Source: an uncultured Prevotellaceae bacterium
GTDB taxonomy: Bacteria; Bacteroidota; Bacteroidia; Bacteroidales; Bacteroidaceae
Reading direction: 5' to 3'
Assembly: GCA_902774925.1 (NCBI GenBank)
Contig: CACYKE010000032.1
Coordinates: forward strand, 1 to 47,784
DNA: 47,784 nucleotides
Part shown: in pieces, positions 35,200 through 43,351 of the stretch
How positions within the stretch are numbered: position 1 is the stretch's first letter
Layout: each line of letters begins with the position of its first letter
The notes under the pieces: model-generated
The model's database searches: none
What the model was told of the DNA's origin: nothing
The model's input: only the letters and a program-made list of their open reading frames with translations
Translations under genes and position numbers: made by a program

Positions 35200-35335
35200 T
35201 TGTGATTTAAAACTTTTATACTATCTTTGCACACAGCTATCAGTGGTTTGTGAAAATCGCGACAAGCATTAGTTAAGTCTAGTTTAGTTTTTGTGTTGGT
35301 TAAGGGCGACCAAATTTGGCCGCCCTTAAATTATG
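35200..35335 (+). ncRNA. Candidate small RNA (promoter to terminator, no gene)
   Basis: TTG (35200-35202), 19 bases, TATCTTTGC (35222-35230) is a full promoter. About 70 bases after the likely start point there is a strong hairpin, TTAAGGGCG (35300-35308) with CGCCCTTAA (35321-35329) and an inner CCAAATTTGG, with T-rich sequence after. No ATG frame lies between and the next gene is on the other strand, so the unit would give an RNA of about 95-100 bases. No match to a known RNA family is claimed. Confidence 0.5.
35300..35335. terminator. Bidirectional terminator between aroC and pyrD
   Basis: Same hairpin (TTAAGGGCG...CGCCCTTAA). It lies between convergent genes, so it may serve aroC, the RNA candidate and pyrD together. 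Confidence 0.75.
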
Positions 35336-35367
35336 TTTTTTCGAAAAAAACGCTAATCGTTACGACG

Positions 35368-36276
35368 TCACTCCAAGCATCCGATAATCTCATGAACATC
35401 CTTACATCCGTGTTCGTCAAGCCAGTCGTTGATACCATCTCTCACTTTGATGGTTATCGCAGGATCTAGGAAGTTGGCCGTACCAATCTCAATGGCCGTA
35501 GCACCAGCCATCAGAAATTCAATGGCATCTTTCGCTGTTGAGATGCCTCCCAAGCCTACCACAGGTATTTTCACGGCCTTAGCCACCTGATACACCATAC
35601 GCAGAGCAACAGGCTTCACGGCAGGGCCAGAAAGGCCGCCAGTGCCTATTGACAGCACCTTTTTGTGTCGTTCTATGTCGATAGCCATACCCATCAGCGT
35701 ATTGATGAGCGACACACTGTCAGCACCCTCAGCCTCTACGGAACGGGCAATCTCAGCAATATCCGTCACATTGGGCGACAGCTTGACTATCAGCGTCTTA
35801 TGATAGGCCCGACGTACGGCCTTCACCACGCTCGAAGCCCCCTGACACGTCACGCCAAAGGCCATACCGCCGTCTTTTACGTTCGGACACGAGATATTCA
35901 GTTCGATGGCAGGAATCTTCTCCAGTGCATCAATACGCGCGGCACATTCCGCATAATCCTCTGGCGACGAACCGCTGACATTGACTATCATATTCGTATC
36001 GATATCCTTAACCTGCGGATAGATATGCTCACAGAAGTATTCCACGCCCTTGTTCTGCAGTCCCACGCAGTTCAGCATACCACTGGCAGTCTCTGCCATA
36101 CGCGGATAGTCATTACCCTCACGAGGTTTCAGCGTCGTACCTTTCACGATGATACCACCCAAACCGCCAAGGTCTATAAAGTCCTCAAATTCAAGGCCAT
36201 AGCCAAATGTACCACTGGCCGTCATCACTGGGTTCTTCAGTGCCAGCGCACCAATATTGACTCTTAAATCTGCCAT
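35368..36276 (-). CDS. pyrD: Dihydroorotate dehydrogenase B, catalytic subunit
   Basis: 302 residues, typical of the PyrDB (class 1B) type. '[13 protein letters not shown]' at about 15-27, '[10 protein letters not shown]' and 'MLNCVGLQN' for FMN and substrate, active-site Cys in '[13 protein letters not shown]' near 130, 'VKLSPNV' near 167, 'GLGGIS' and '[12 protein letters not shown]' at the phosphate-binding end. It oxidises dihydroorotate to orotate with electrons leaving through PyrK to NAD. It overlaps the pyrK gene end by 13 bases, so the two are coupled. Confidence 0.96.
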   Translation of the reverse strand: MADLRVNIGALALKNPVMTASGTFGYGLEFEDFIDLGGLGGIIVKGTTLKPREGNDYPRMAETASGMLNCVGLQNKGVEYFCEHIYPQVKDIDTNMIVNVSGSSPEDYAECAARIDALEKIPAIELNISCPNVKDGGMAFGVTCQGASSVVKAVRRAYHKTLIVKLSPNVTDIAEIARSVEAEGADSVSLINTLMGMAIDIERHKKVLSIGTGGLSGPAVKPVALRMVYQVAKAVKIPVVGLGGISTAKDAIEFLMAGATAIEIGTANFLDPAITIKVRDGINDWLDEHGCKDVHEIIGCLE

Positions 36277-37043
36277 AACAAACGTTTTGTGTTAAATACC
36301 GGTCCTTCCTTGCACACACACAGGTTACCCTCTGTCGTCTTCTCAACGCAACACAGACATGCACCCAGTCCGCAGGCCATCATGTTCTCCAGCGAGGCCT
36401 CACACTCGATGTCCTTTTCCTTTGCATAACGCGCCACAGCCTTCATCATCGGCGTCGGACCGCAGGTGAATATCATGTCGAACGACTCAGCAAGCACACT
36501 GTGGTTGGTCACAAAACCCTGTTCACCCATCGTGCCGTCCTCTGTCGTTACGCACACGCGCCCGCACTTATTAAAAAAGTCTAACTCCAATACGTCCTTC
36601 GCACTGCGACCACCCAACAAAAAGGTTACCTCACACCCTTGCTGCTTGAGCTCAGCGCCCAAATAAAGCAATGGAGCCACGCCTACGCCGCCACCAACGA
36701 GCAACGTCTTGTGCAAAGCGGTTTTGCCGCTTTGGATCGAGAAACCATTGCCCAATGGCAATACGCAGTTCAACTTATCGCCAGCCTGAAGGCGTCCCAA
36801 CTGACGGGTACCTTCTCCAATCATGGCAACCATCAGCCAAAGCTCGTTTTTCGTTCTGTCTACAAAGTTAATGGAGATAGGGCGACGCAGGAACGTTGCG
36901 GAAGAACCGTCCACGCGTACCTCCACGAACTGTCCTGGCAGCATTTCCGGCAGTGGTTCCACGTCCGTCACTCTCATCAGGACGTGTTTTTCACTCAGCC
37001 GTTCTACGCTGTTTACCATTAAGTCAAGGATATATTTCTTCAT
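36264..37043 (-). CDS. pyrK: Dihydroorotate dehydrogenase B, electron-transfer subunit
   Basis: 259 residues from ATG 37043; the longer frame uses TTG inside the promoter. FAD part 'PGQFVEVRV' and 'FLRRPISIN', NAD part '[16 protein letters not shown]' and '[12 protein letters not shown]', and the 2Fe-2S cluster motif '[13 protein letters not shown]' with a fourth Cys in 'CVCKEGPVF' near the C-terminus. It transfers electrons from PyrD to NAD+. Promoter at 37052-37060 ends eight bases before the ATG. Confidence 0.96.
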   Translation of the reverse strand: MKKYILDLMVNSVERLSEKHVLMRVTDVEPLPEMLPGQFVEVRVDGSSATFLRRPISINFVDRTKNELWLMVAMIGEGTRQLGRLQAGDKLNCVLPLGNGFSIQSGKTALHKTLLVGGGVGVAPLLYLGAELKQQGCEVTFLLGGRSAKDVLELDFFNKCGRVCVTTEDGTMGEQGFVTNHSVLAESFDMIFTCGPTPMMKAVARYAKEKDIECEASLENMMACGLGACLCCVEKTTEGNLCVCKEGPVFNTKRLLWQI

Positions 37044-37051
37044 AACGGGGG

Positions 37052-37060
37052 CCAAAGGTA
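37052..37060 (-). promoter_or_regulatory. Promoter of pyrK-pyrD
   Basis: Minus strand TACCTTTGG, ending eight bases before the pyrK ATG; the transcript would have almost no leader. Confidence 0.6.
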
Positions 37061-37099
37061 CAAAAAAATAATCGAAAGCCCAAATATATTAGGACAAAG

Positions 37100-37585
37100 T
37101 TATTTTTTGGCCGGAACAAACGTCTCGTAAGTCTGATCGTCGTAATAAACGCGGATTTCAGTAACTTTTCGAGGCATTTTGTCAACTATTTTGATTTCTT
37201 CGCGAACAATTTCAGGGTGTGTACTTTTTACACTCTGCGAATAAGGCGTCGTTGAAACTGAATTTTGCGGCATTTGGAAAACAGTAGGAGCAGGGGAGTC
37301 GAAATTGATCATCTGTTCCTGACCCTGAATTTGGCCCTCCAATATACCTTGATCAGAGCCTTCAGGGTGGGAGAGGTACATCTCTCCGACACCATAAAGT
37401 AACCACTCGATACTGATGTCAGGAATTTTCGTTTTGATGGAATCAATGATGTTAAGGGTAGGACGTGTACGTCCATTGAAAATACTGCTAAGGGTAGCAG
37501 GGGACTGTTGGAGGAAATCTGCGAACACTTGTTGGGTCATGTGTTGGTCCTCCATAATGAGGCGAATTCTGTCTTTTGTTTCCAT
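37100..37585 (-). CDS. XRE-family (Cro/CI-like) helix-turn-helix regulator
   Basis: 161 residues. Residues 1-70 are an HTH_3 domain: 'MTQQVFADFLQQSPATLSSIFNGRTRPTLNII', then 'ISIEWLLYGVGEMYL', a junction common in Bacteroidota phage-repressor-like regulators. The rest is low in structure (Gln/Ser/Pro rich), ending in a beta-like 'EIRVYYDDQTYETFVPAKK'. Probably an autoregulated repressor; its promoter overlaps a palindrome. The target is unknown, though the large AT-rich gap upstream is the obvious place to look. Confidence 0.85.
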   Translation of the reverse strand: METKDRIRLIMEDQHMTQQVFADFLQQSPATLSSIFNGRTRPTLNIIDSIKTKIPDISIEWLLYGVGEMYLSHPEGSDQGILEGQIQGQEQMINFDSPAPTVFQMPQNSVSTTPYSQSVKSTHPEIVREEIKIVDKMPRKVTEIRVYYDDQTYETFVPAKK

Positions 37586-37625
37586 TTGAGTCTAAAATAG
37601 GGGCAAAAAGCCCGTTTTACTTTCA

Positions 37626-37642
37626 GTTTACAAAGGTAAAAC
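37626..37642 (-). promoter_or_regulatory. Promoter of the XRE gene overlapping a palindrome
   Basis: Minus strand TACCTTTGT (37630-37638) lies within the imperfect palindrome GTTTTACCTTTGTAAAC (37626-37642). A further GTTTTAC half site is at 37613-37619 on the plus strand. Autoregulation by the XRE protein is plausible but unproven. Confidence 0.5.
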
Positions 37643-38329
37643 AATTTTTTGAATTGTGCAAGAAATCTAAAGAGAATTTATATTTCTTAACTTTGGATTT
37701 TAAATTTTGAATTCTAAATCCTAAAGTATAAATGATACTGAAAAATCTTTAGAATTACAAAGTTAAATTTACAGGCATAAATCGTTACAAATCTTTAATT
37801 TAGGGGTTGTATCATAAATAACTGACTATAAAATAGATAATTACAGCACAAATACTATAAATAGGTTAATATGCAGATATTCGAAGTCATAAAGTGGTAC
37901 AAATTGCATACTTTACTTATAACTTTTTGATTAATTCATTGATTTATACCAAGTTATAATCACGATATATGCAGTGTATAAAAATAGATATTGAATTCTG
38001 AATTACAAAATTCAAGTTTATATATTTAAATTTAAAATTTTGATTTAGGTTTACAAATTACCATATTTAGGACTTAATTTGTAAATATCATTAGATTTCT
38101 GTAGCTATTTGATTTTCTGAATCAACAAATCAAAATACTAAAATTTATTAAACACAAATTCCGATTGTCAAGAATGGGCGAAATTTTTCATTTCGAGCGA
38201 ATTCTGAACCAACGGGCGAAAAGCAGAAAATTCGCGAAATATGAGGGCTTATTTTGTGGGAAAACGCTAGTGGGAATCGGCATTTGAGGCCAAAAATTCA
38301 TGTCTGGAGAAAAAGATATTCTAGAAAAA
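37643..38329. other. AT-rich gap without a convincing gene
   Basis: About 690 bases, roughly 75-80 percent A+T over its left two thirds, with many short inverted or repeated pieces (for example TTTAAATTTTGAATTC, GAATTCTGAATT with ACAAAATTC). From about 38160 the composition changes and a GC-richer element of about 130 bases follows, with small hairpins (CGAAAN7TTTCG; CGAATT..CTG against CAG..AATTCG). An open frame of 37 codons (38174-38287, plus strand) and an opposing one of similar length exist there, but neither has a promoter. No DnaA-box-like clusters (TTATCCACA) were seen. Confidence 0.5.
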
Positions 38330-38357
38330 AATGGCCCCCAAACAGGGTCATTTTTAG
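38328..38357 (-). terminator. Terminator of holA
   Basis: Minus strand AATGACCC pairs with GGG-CCATT around a short loop, followed by TTTTTT. It overlaps the holA stop codon. Confidence 0.65.
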
Positions 38358-39379
38358 TGAAGTATAAAGAAAATTAACTCTTTCATGAGGTCTCCAGGAC
38401 CCGTATTTGGGTTATCCAGACCCTTACTTTTGGCATCCATTTCGCGTAGTTTACCAATAATCTGTAGCACTTTCATGGCGGAGTAATTTTTCATACCAGT
38501 GACATACTCACGTGCAGCCCAAGGACTTCGCAATTCCAACCACTCTGCCAATGCCTCCTGACTGTTCTTTTGGGGGCAATAATGGGCAATCATCAGATTT
38601 TGGAAGTAAGAAAAGAGCAACGGGAGAAAAGCATAGATGCTTCCAGCCTTTGGATTTTCGTCAAAATATTTGATAATCAGGTTTGCTTTGTACACATTGC
38701 GGTTGACAATGGCGTCGCGCAACTCAAAACCATTAAAATCCTTACTCACCCCTATCTGGTCCTCAACGACCTGTGGAGTGACGCGTTTGTTATCCTCAGG
38801 CAGGCTGAGTAGCACTTTGTCGAGCTCGCTGGTCAGACGCGTAAGGTCAGAACCAATGGAATCAGCGATCAGCTGGGTAGATTTCGCATCAATAGACGCT
38901 CCTTTGGCCTTCAGATAGCCTTCGATAAAGGGTGGAAGGTCACGTTCCTTGAGTTTTGCACTCTCAAACAACACCCCAGCGTCGCGAATAGCCTTCACAT
39001 ATGCCTGTTTTCGCCCGTCAATCTTGCCGTTTTTATGGCACATCACCAAGATTGTCGATGCCATAGGCTGTTTCAGGTACTTTTCCAGCGCCTCCGTATT
39101 CTTGATATTCTGGGCCTCTTTGACGATAACTACCTGATATTGGGCCATCATCGGATAGCGCCGTGCAGCGTCAGCCACCTGCGAAGCATTGACGTCAGAG
39201 CCGAATAGGACGGTCTGGTTGAAGTCCCTTTCCTCGGGCTGTAGCACGTTTTCGGCTATCCAGTCGCTGATTTTATCAATATAATACGGCTCGTCGCCCA
39301 TCAGATAATAGACGGGCTTAAATTGGCGAGCCTTCAACTCGCTCATCACGCTGTCGTATGTCACTGCTGCTTGAGCCAT
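38354..39379 (-). CDS. holA: DNA polymerase III delta subunit
   Basis: 341 residues, the usual length. N-terminal 'KPVYYLMGDEPYYIDKISDWI' (20-40), a diverged AAA+ fold ('VVIVKEAQNIKN', near 83), 'PFIEGYLKAKG' and the central 'IADSIGSDLTRLTSELDKVLL', with the C-terminal collar domain near 220-335. It opens the beta clamp in the clamp loader. The promoter at 39383-39391 ends three bases before the ATG, so the message is probably leaderless; the start is supported by the usual distance to the LMGDEPYYI motif. Confidence 0.93.
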   Translation of the reverse strand: MAQAAVTYDSVMSELKARQFKPVYYLMGDEPYYIDKISDWIAENVLQPEERDFNQTVLFGSDVNASQVADAARRYPMMAQYQVVIVKEAQNIKNTEALEKYLKQPMASTILVMCHKNGKIDGRKQAYVKAIRDAGVLFESAKLKERDLPPFIEGYLKAKGASIDAKSTQLIADSIGSDLTRLTSELDKVLLSLPEDNKRVTPQVVEDQIGVSKDFNGFELRDAIVNRNVYKANLIIKYFDENPKAGSIYAFLPLLFSYFQNLMIAHYCPQKNSQEALAEWLELRSPWAAREYVTGMKNYSAMKVLQIIGKLREMDAKSKGLDNPNTGPGDLMKELIFFILH

Positions 39380-39382
39380 GCT

Positions 39383-39391
39383 GCAAAAGTA
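39383..39391 (-). promoter_or_regulatory. Promoter abutting holA
   Basis: Minus strand TACTTTTGC, perfect -7 element, ending three bases before the ATG at 39379. Confidence 0.6.
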
Positions 39392-39454
39392 CTAAAAAAG
39401 CGCGAATTACACGAATTATACGCACGAAATTTTGCTTTTTTGCCCACTTATTTG

Positions 39455-39463
39455 TATATTTGC
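39455..39463 (+). promoter_or_regulatory. Promoter abutting the HsdR-N-like gene
   Basis: TATATTTGC, ending seven bases before the ATG at 39471, divergent to the holA promoter. The start point would fall at or next to the start codon. Confidence 0.6.
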
Positions 39464-39470
39464 AGTCGAA

Positions 39471-39932
39471 ATGAACGAACTAAACCTGCCAACATACGAC
39501 GTCAAAGTGCGTGGAACACGCGAAAAGCCAGAAATATTCGACTTTTTGCGCAAGCGTTATGTAGCGCTGACTCCCGAGGAGTGGGTGCGTCAACATTTCA
39601 CCCACTGGCTGGTAGAGCACAAGGGCTTCCCAAAAGGCCTCCTGGGCAACGAAATAGCCCTGAAATGCGGCGAAAAAACATTGCGTTGCGACTCTATATT
39701 ATATAATAAGGAGGCCAAGCCTCAGATGATTATAGAATACAAAGCACCCACCGTGTCAGTGACACAGCGGGTGTTCAATCAGATATCGGTCTATAATCTG
39801 CTACTCCACGTGGACTATCTGGTGGTGTCAAACGGCATACAGCACTATTGCTGCAAGATGGACTACGAAAGTCAGACGTACCGCTTTCTGGACGATATTC
39901 CAGACTACGAAGCGCTAACCGCTAGACCATAA
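39471..39932 (+). CDS. Stand-alone HsdR N-terminal (PD-(D/E)XK) nuclease-like protein
   Basis: 153 residues from ATG 39471 (frame open upstream, but the promoter sits there). 'EEWVRQHFTHWLV' and 'GFPKGLLGNEIALK' then 'RCDSILYNKEAKPQMIIEYKAPT': Asp and the E-x-K pair of a PD-(D/E)XK nuclease fold, as in the HSDR_N_2 domain of type I restriction subunits. Here it has no helicase, methylase or specificity gene nearby. I recall small proteins like this as common in Bacteroidota, often beside holA. A role in DNA repair or nucleotide turnover would be a guess. Confidence 0.85.
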   Translation: MNELNLPTYDVKVRGTREKPEIFDFLRKRYVALTPEEWVRQHFTHWLVEHKGFPKGLLGNEIALKCGEKTLRCDSILYNKEAKPQMIIEYKAPTVSVTQRVFNQISVYNLLLHVDYLVVSNGIQHYCCKMDYESQTYRFLDDIPDYEALTARP

Positions 39933-39966
39933 CCGTTAGCCAATAGCCAACAGCCAATAGCCATTA
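39918..39966. repeat. Degenerate tandem repeat (GTTAGCCAATAGCCAACAGCC type)
   Basis: Units of GTTAGCC, AATAGCC, AACAGCC, AATAGCC, 7-base period, immediately after the HsdR-N-like gene and before the end of the zinc-ribbon gene. Inverted counterpart of the family at 22561-22620. Confidence 0.7.
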
Positions 39967-40830
39967 ATCCTCTGCCTCTGGTACTTCAGGAGCATCAATC
40001 TCAGGGTCTGCCTTCTTCACCGTACGGCGGATTGAGCGCTTGCGGGTCTTCTTCTCCTCCTGACCTGTAACCTTGTCAATCTTGACACCAGCCAGTTCTG
40101 GATCGATGAGAATACGGCCACAGTACTCACACACAATGACCTTCTTGTGCATCTTGATATCGAGCTGGCGCTGGGGCGGAATCTTATTGAAGCAACCACC
40201 ACAGGCGTCACGCTGCACGTAAACGATTCCCAGACCGTTACGGGCATTCTTACGGATACGCTTGAACGACGTGAGCAGACGCGGCTCTATCTTCGCCTCC
40301 AGGTCCTTCACCTTAGCCTTCAGCTTCTCCTCCTCGGCACGGGTCTCTTCCATAATCTCGTCGAGCTCGCCCTTCTTGATATCCAGGTCCTGACGACGGT
40401 CGTCGATAATCTCCTGATTCTGAGCCAGTTCCTGCTTCTTCTCTTCTATGCGGCCAGCGGCCTCCTTGATCTTCTTGTTGCAGAGCTCAATCTCCAGCGT
40501 CTGATACTCGATTTCCTTCGACAGCGTGTCGTACTCACGATTGTTCTTCACATCGTTCAGCTGAGCCTTGTAACGCTCCACGCTGGCCTTAGCGGTCTCA
40601 ATCTCACCCTTCTTCAGGGTCACTGCCTGCTCAAATTCAGCAATATCGGCATTGATCTTGTCCATACGCGTAGTGAGTCCCTCGATTTCATCTTCAAGGT
40701 CCTGTACTTCCAGAGGCAGTTCGCCTCGCAATGCACGCTTCTCGTCAATTCCAGAGAGCGTGGTCTGCAGCTGAAAGAGGGTCTTCAGACGCTCTTCAAC
40801 CGGCATGTCCATTGGGTCTTTCTTTGCCAT
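39964..40830 (-). CDS. Coiled-coil protein with C4 zinc ribbon (DUF164/zf-RING_7)
   Basis: 288 residues. Residues about 15-190 are a long coiled coil ('EDEIEGLTTRMDKINADIAEFEQ', 'KKIKEAAGRIEEKKQELAQ'). Residues about 205-245 form the zinc ribbon, with CGGC ('RDACGGCFNKIPPQ') and CEYCG. The tail is Lys/Arg then acidic. This family is linked to nucleic-acid or DNA-replication functions in structural studies (HP0958-type), but its precise role here is unknown. It follows the NIF3 gene by three bases; the two form a conserved-looking pair. Confidence 0.88.
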   Translation of the reverse strand: MAKKDPMDMPVEERLKTLFQLQTTLSGIDEKRALRGELPLEVQDLEDEIEGLTTRMDKINADIAEFEQAVTLKKGEIETAKASVERYKAQLNDVKNNREYDTLSKEIEYQTLEIELCNKKIKEAAGRIEEKKQELAQNQEIIDDRRQDLDIKKGELDEIMEETRAEEEKLKAKVKDLEAKIEPRLLTSFKRIRKNARNGLGIVYVQRDACGGCFNKIPPQRQLDIKMHKKVIVCEYCGRILIDPELAGVKIDKVTGQEEKKTRKRSIRRTVKKADPEIDAPEVPEAED

Positions 40831-40833
40831 AAT

Positions 40834-41619
40834 CTAAATATAATTAATAGGATTTGTATTTGTTTCTGCTATTTCCGTACGAACGCCCAAGCACTCGCGC
40901 TGAATGATGTCACGGAAGATTTCTGCCGTAAACTGCTCACTCTGGTAATGGCCAATGACGCAAATCTGAATCTGCTGCTCGTGGCCGAAATACTGGTGAT
41001 AGTGCATCTCGCCCGTGATGAAAGCGTCAGCACCCTCGCCCATCGCCTCAGGCAACAGGAAGTCGCCAGCACCGCCACAGATGGCCACCTTACGGATAGG
41101 GCGCTCCAGTAGTTCGTTACACATGGCACACTCGACGTGAAACTTGTTTTTGACAAGTTCTACAAACGGCCGTGCACCCATTTCCGAGGGCAAGTCCCCT
41201 ACTACACCACTGCCTGCTTCCAAACCGTCTATCGTCTTCTGAGCGAAGAACTTACAGCCCTCCAGCCCCAACCGTTCGGCTATCTTCCAGTTCACCCCGT
41301 CCAACGCATTATCCATATTGGTATGCATCGATACGATGACCACGTCGTGCTTGATGGCTTTGATGACGCAGCGTTGCACGTAGTCGGCACCACTGATCTG
41401 CTTCAGGCCACGAAACAGCAACGGATGGTGACTCACGATGAGGTTACACCCCTTCGCTATCGCCTCGTCGACAATCTTTTCGTTGACGTCCAGACACAAT
41501 AATGCCCCTGAAACCTCCGCCTCCGTCAGTCCCAATTGCAGGCCAGCGTTGTCCCAGCTTTCCTGCAAGGGCAGAGGCGCGAACTTTTCAAGGGCGCTCA
41601 GCACTTGCTTTATTTTCAC
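40834..41619 (-). CDS. NIF3-family dinuclear-metal protein
   Basis: 261 residues. The start is GTG at 41619 ('KIKQVLSALEKFAPL' is the standard NIF3 N-terminus). Metal ligands: His-His in 'VSHHPLLF' near 62, Asp in 'HTNMDNAL' near 104, and His/Glu in 'GHYQSEQF' near the C-terminus. Members are hexameric and are annotated as GTP cyclohydrolase I type 2 or metal-binding proteins of uncertain role. It lacks the inserted PII-like domain of the longer ~365-residue Bacteroidota/Firmicutes versions. Cotranscribed with the zinc-ribbon gene. Confidence 0.9.
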   Translation of the reverse strand: MKIKQVLSALEKFAPLPLQESWDNAGLQLGLTEAEVSGALLCLDVNEKIVDEAIAKGCNLIVSHHPLLFRGLKQISGADYVQRCVIKAIKHDVVIVSMHTNMDNALDGVNWKIAERLGLEGCKFFAQKTIDGLEAGSGVVGDLPSEMGARPFVELVKNKFHVECAMCNELLERPIRKVAICGGAGDFLLPEAMGEGADAFITGEMHYHQYFGHEQQIQICVIGHYQSEQFTAEIFRDIIQRECLGVRTEIAETNTNPINYI

Positions 41620-41640
41620 GCTTCTATATAAATTTAGACT

Positions 41641-41649
41641 GCAAAGATA
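41641..41649 (-). promoter_or_regulatory. Promoter of the NIF3-zinc-ribbon pair
   Basis: Minus strand TATCTTTGC, 21 bases before the GTG at 41619. Confidence 0.6.
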
Positions 41650-41655
41650 CGAATT

Positions 41656-41699
41656 TTACATTGAACATTGAACATTGAACGTTGAACATTATTTTTTTT
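41656..41699. repeat. Degenerate tandem repeat (ACATTGAACATTGAAC type)
   Basis: Four to five units of ACATTGA/ACGTTGA with an 8-9-base period, ending in a T run, between the NIF3 promoter and the PurF-like gene end. Confidence 0.75.
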
Positions 41700-41735
41700 T
41701 AACTTAATATACGCATCAACGGTCAATGTCCAATA

Positions 41736-43214
41736 TCACGTAAACCACTCCTCGCCGCGACGCTCGTGACAGTACGAACTTCCGTCGAAACAGTGTGTGC
41801 AGACGCGCTCTTTCGGCAGTCCAATCGATGCTATCAGGTCTTCGATGGTGGCAAACTTCACACTCGTCAGTCCCAAACGACGCGCAATCTCGTTGACCAT
41901 TCGCTGGTATTCAGGCGTACCCGTCTTGGCATACTTGTCGAGGTTCTTCTTGTCGTCGCCCTCGAAATCCTTGATGATACGGCGCGTGATGAGCTCCATA
42001 TCGCTCTTCGACGACGTGAAGCCGATGAACGGACAGCCATAGACCAACGGCGGACACGAAATGCGCACATGCACCTCCTTGGCACCATTGTCAAAGAATG
42101 TGCGGACATTATCCCTCAGCTGCGTGCCACGCACGATAGAGTCGTCGCAGAACACGATACGCTGGTCCTTCAGAATGGCCGGATTGGGAATCAGCTTCAT
42201 CTTCGCCACCAAGTCGCGACGGTTCTGGTTGCCAGGAGTAAACGAACGCGGCCATGTAGGCGTATATTTCAACACAGCACGCTTGTAGGGCACCTGCTTG
42301 CCGTGCGAATAGCCCAAGGCCATACCCACACCCGAATCGGGGATGCCACACACCAAATCTGGCTCGCAGTCGTGGTCTTTCTCACCCATCAGCCTGCCGT
42401 TCTTCTCGCGCACATACTCCGTATTGATTCCCTCGTAGTCGCTGGCTGGGAAACCGTAGTAAACCCACAGGAACGAGCAAATCTGACAACGCGTAAAGGG
42501 CTTCTGCAACACTTGGATGCCGTCAGCTCTCAGACGGACAATCTCGCCAGGACCCAAGTCGCGAACAACCTTGTAATCCAGGTTCGGAAAACTCGTCGTC
42601 TCGCTCGAAACGGCATAGGCCTGCAGAAATTCGTCCGTGCCGATGGGTGTCAGACGATGCACCTGCTTCTGTCCTATTACGATGGGCGTACGTCCCAAGA
42701 AGTCGCGTGCAGCAATGATGCCGTCCTCCGTCAGAATGAGCATCGAACACGAACCCTCAATCTTCTGGTACACCTTGTTGATACCCTCTTCAAACGTGTC
42801 ACCCATATTGATGAGCAGGGCCACCAGTTCCGTCTGGTTGATGTTGTTGGCCGACATCTCGCTCAGGTGCATGCGCTGTTTTAGCAGTTCTTCGGCTATC
42901 TCGCGCTGGTTGTTGATTTTGGCCACCGTCACCACTGCGTAGCGTCCCAGATGGGAATTGACGATGATGGGCTGAGGGTCGGTGTCGCTGATGACGCCTA
43001 TGCCCTGATGGCCCTTAAACGAGTCGAGCTCGTCCTCGAAGCGCGAACGGAAATAGTCACGCTCCAACGAGTGGATAGAACGGTGGAAACCGCTCGTCTC
43101 GTCGAATGTCACCAGTCCGGCGCGTTTTGTACCTAAGTGCGAGTTATAGTCTGTTCCGTAAAACAAATCGTTTACGCAATCCTGTTTTGCGATAGTGCCA
43201 AAAAAGCCACCCAT
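41736..43214 (-). CDS. PurF-like phosphoribosyltransferase without catalytic Cys
   Basis: 492 residues with the overall PurF layout: N-terminal Ntn-type glutaminase domain (about 1-230), then a type I phosphoribosyltransferase with the PRPP loop 'RIVFCDDSIVRGTQLRDNV' near 355 and 'SCPPLVYGCPFIGF' after it. Normal PurF starts (after processing) with Cys1, as in MCGI. This one begins MGGFFG, and the RYST and HNGN signatures of the glutamine site are not recognisable. It can thus bind PRPP but probably not hydrolyse glutamine. Similar MGGFFG proteins occur in Bacteroidota. Own promoter at 43261-43269. Confidence 0.85.
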   Translation of the reverse strand: MGGFFGTIAKQDCVNDLFYGTDYNSHLGTKRAGLVTFDETSGFHRSIHSLERDYFRSRFEDELDSFKGHQGIGVISDTDPQPIIVNSHLGRYAVVTVAKINNQREIAEELLKQRMHLSEMSANNINQTELVALLINMGDTFEEGINKVYQKIEGSCSMLILTEDGIIAARDFLGRTPIVIGQKQVHRLTPIGTDEFLQAYAVSSETTSFPNLDYKVVRDLGPGEIVRLRADGIQVLQKPFTRCQICSFLWVYYGFPASDYEGINTEYVREKNGRLMGEKDHDCEPDLVCGIPDSGVGMALGYSHGKQVPYKRAVLKYTPTWPRSFTPGNQNRRDLVAKMKLIPNPAILKDQRIVFCDDSIVRGTQLRDNVRTFFDNGAKEVHVRISCPPLVYGCPFIGFTSSKSDMELITRRIIKDFEGDDKKNLDKYAKTGTPEYQRMVNEIARRLGLTSVKFATIEDLIASIGLPKERVCTHCFDGSSYCHERRGEEWFT

Positions 43215-43260
43215 ACGTTCTTTTTACCTTTTTATATTACAAAAATGCTCTTTTAGGCCT

Positions 43261-43269
43261 GCAAAATTA
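43261..43269 (-). promoter_or_regulatory. Promoter of the PurF-like gene
   Basis: Minus strand TAATTTTGC, with an upstream TTTG at a suitable distance, 46 bases before the ATG at 43214. Confidence 0.55.
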
Positions 43270-43351
43270 CAAAAACTATGGCAAACCGCAAAACGAATGC
43301 ACAGTTTTTTCTGCCAACACTGCAAAAATTTAATCTATGACAATTCCCAAG

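Noticed and set aside
38174-38287. A 37-codon plus-strand frame in the AT-rich gap
   Set aside because: No promoter, an opposing frame of similar quality exists and no family is recognised; kept only as part of the gap description.
37643-38329. Possible replication origin in the AT-rich gap
   Set aside because: No cluster of DnaA-box-like sequences and no dnaA or other origin-linked gene nearby.
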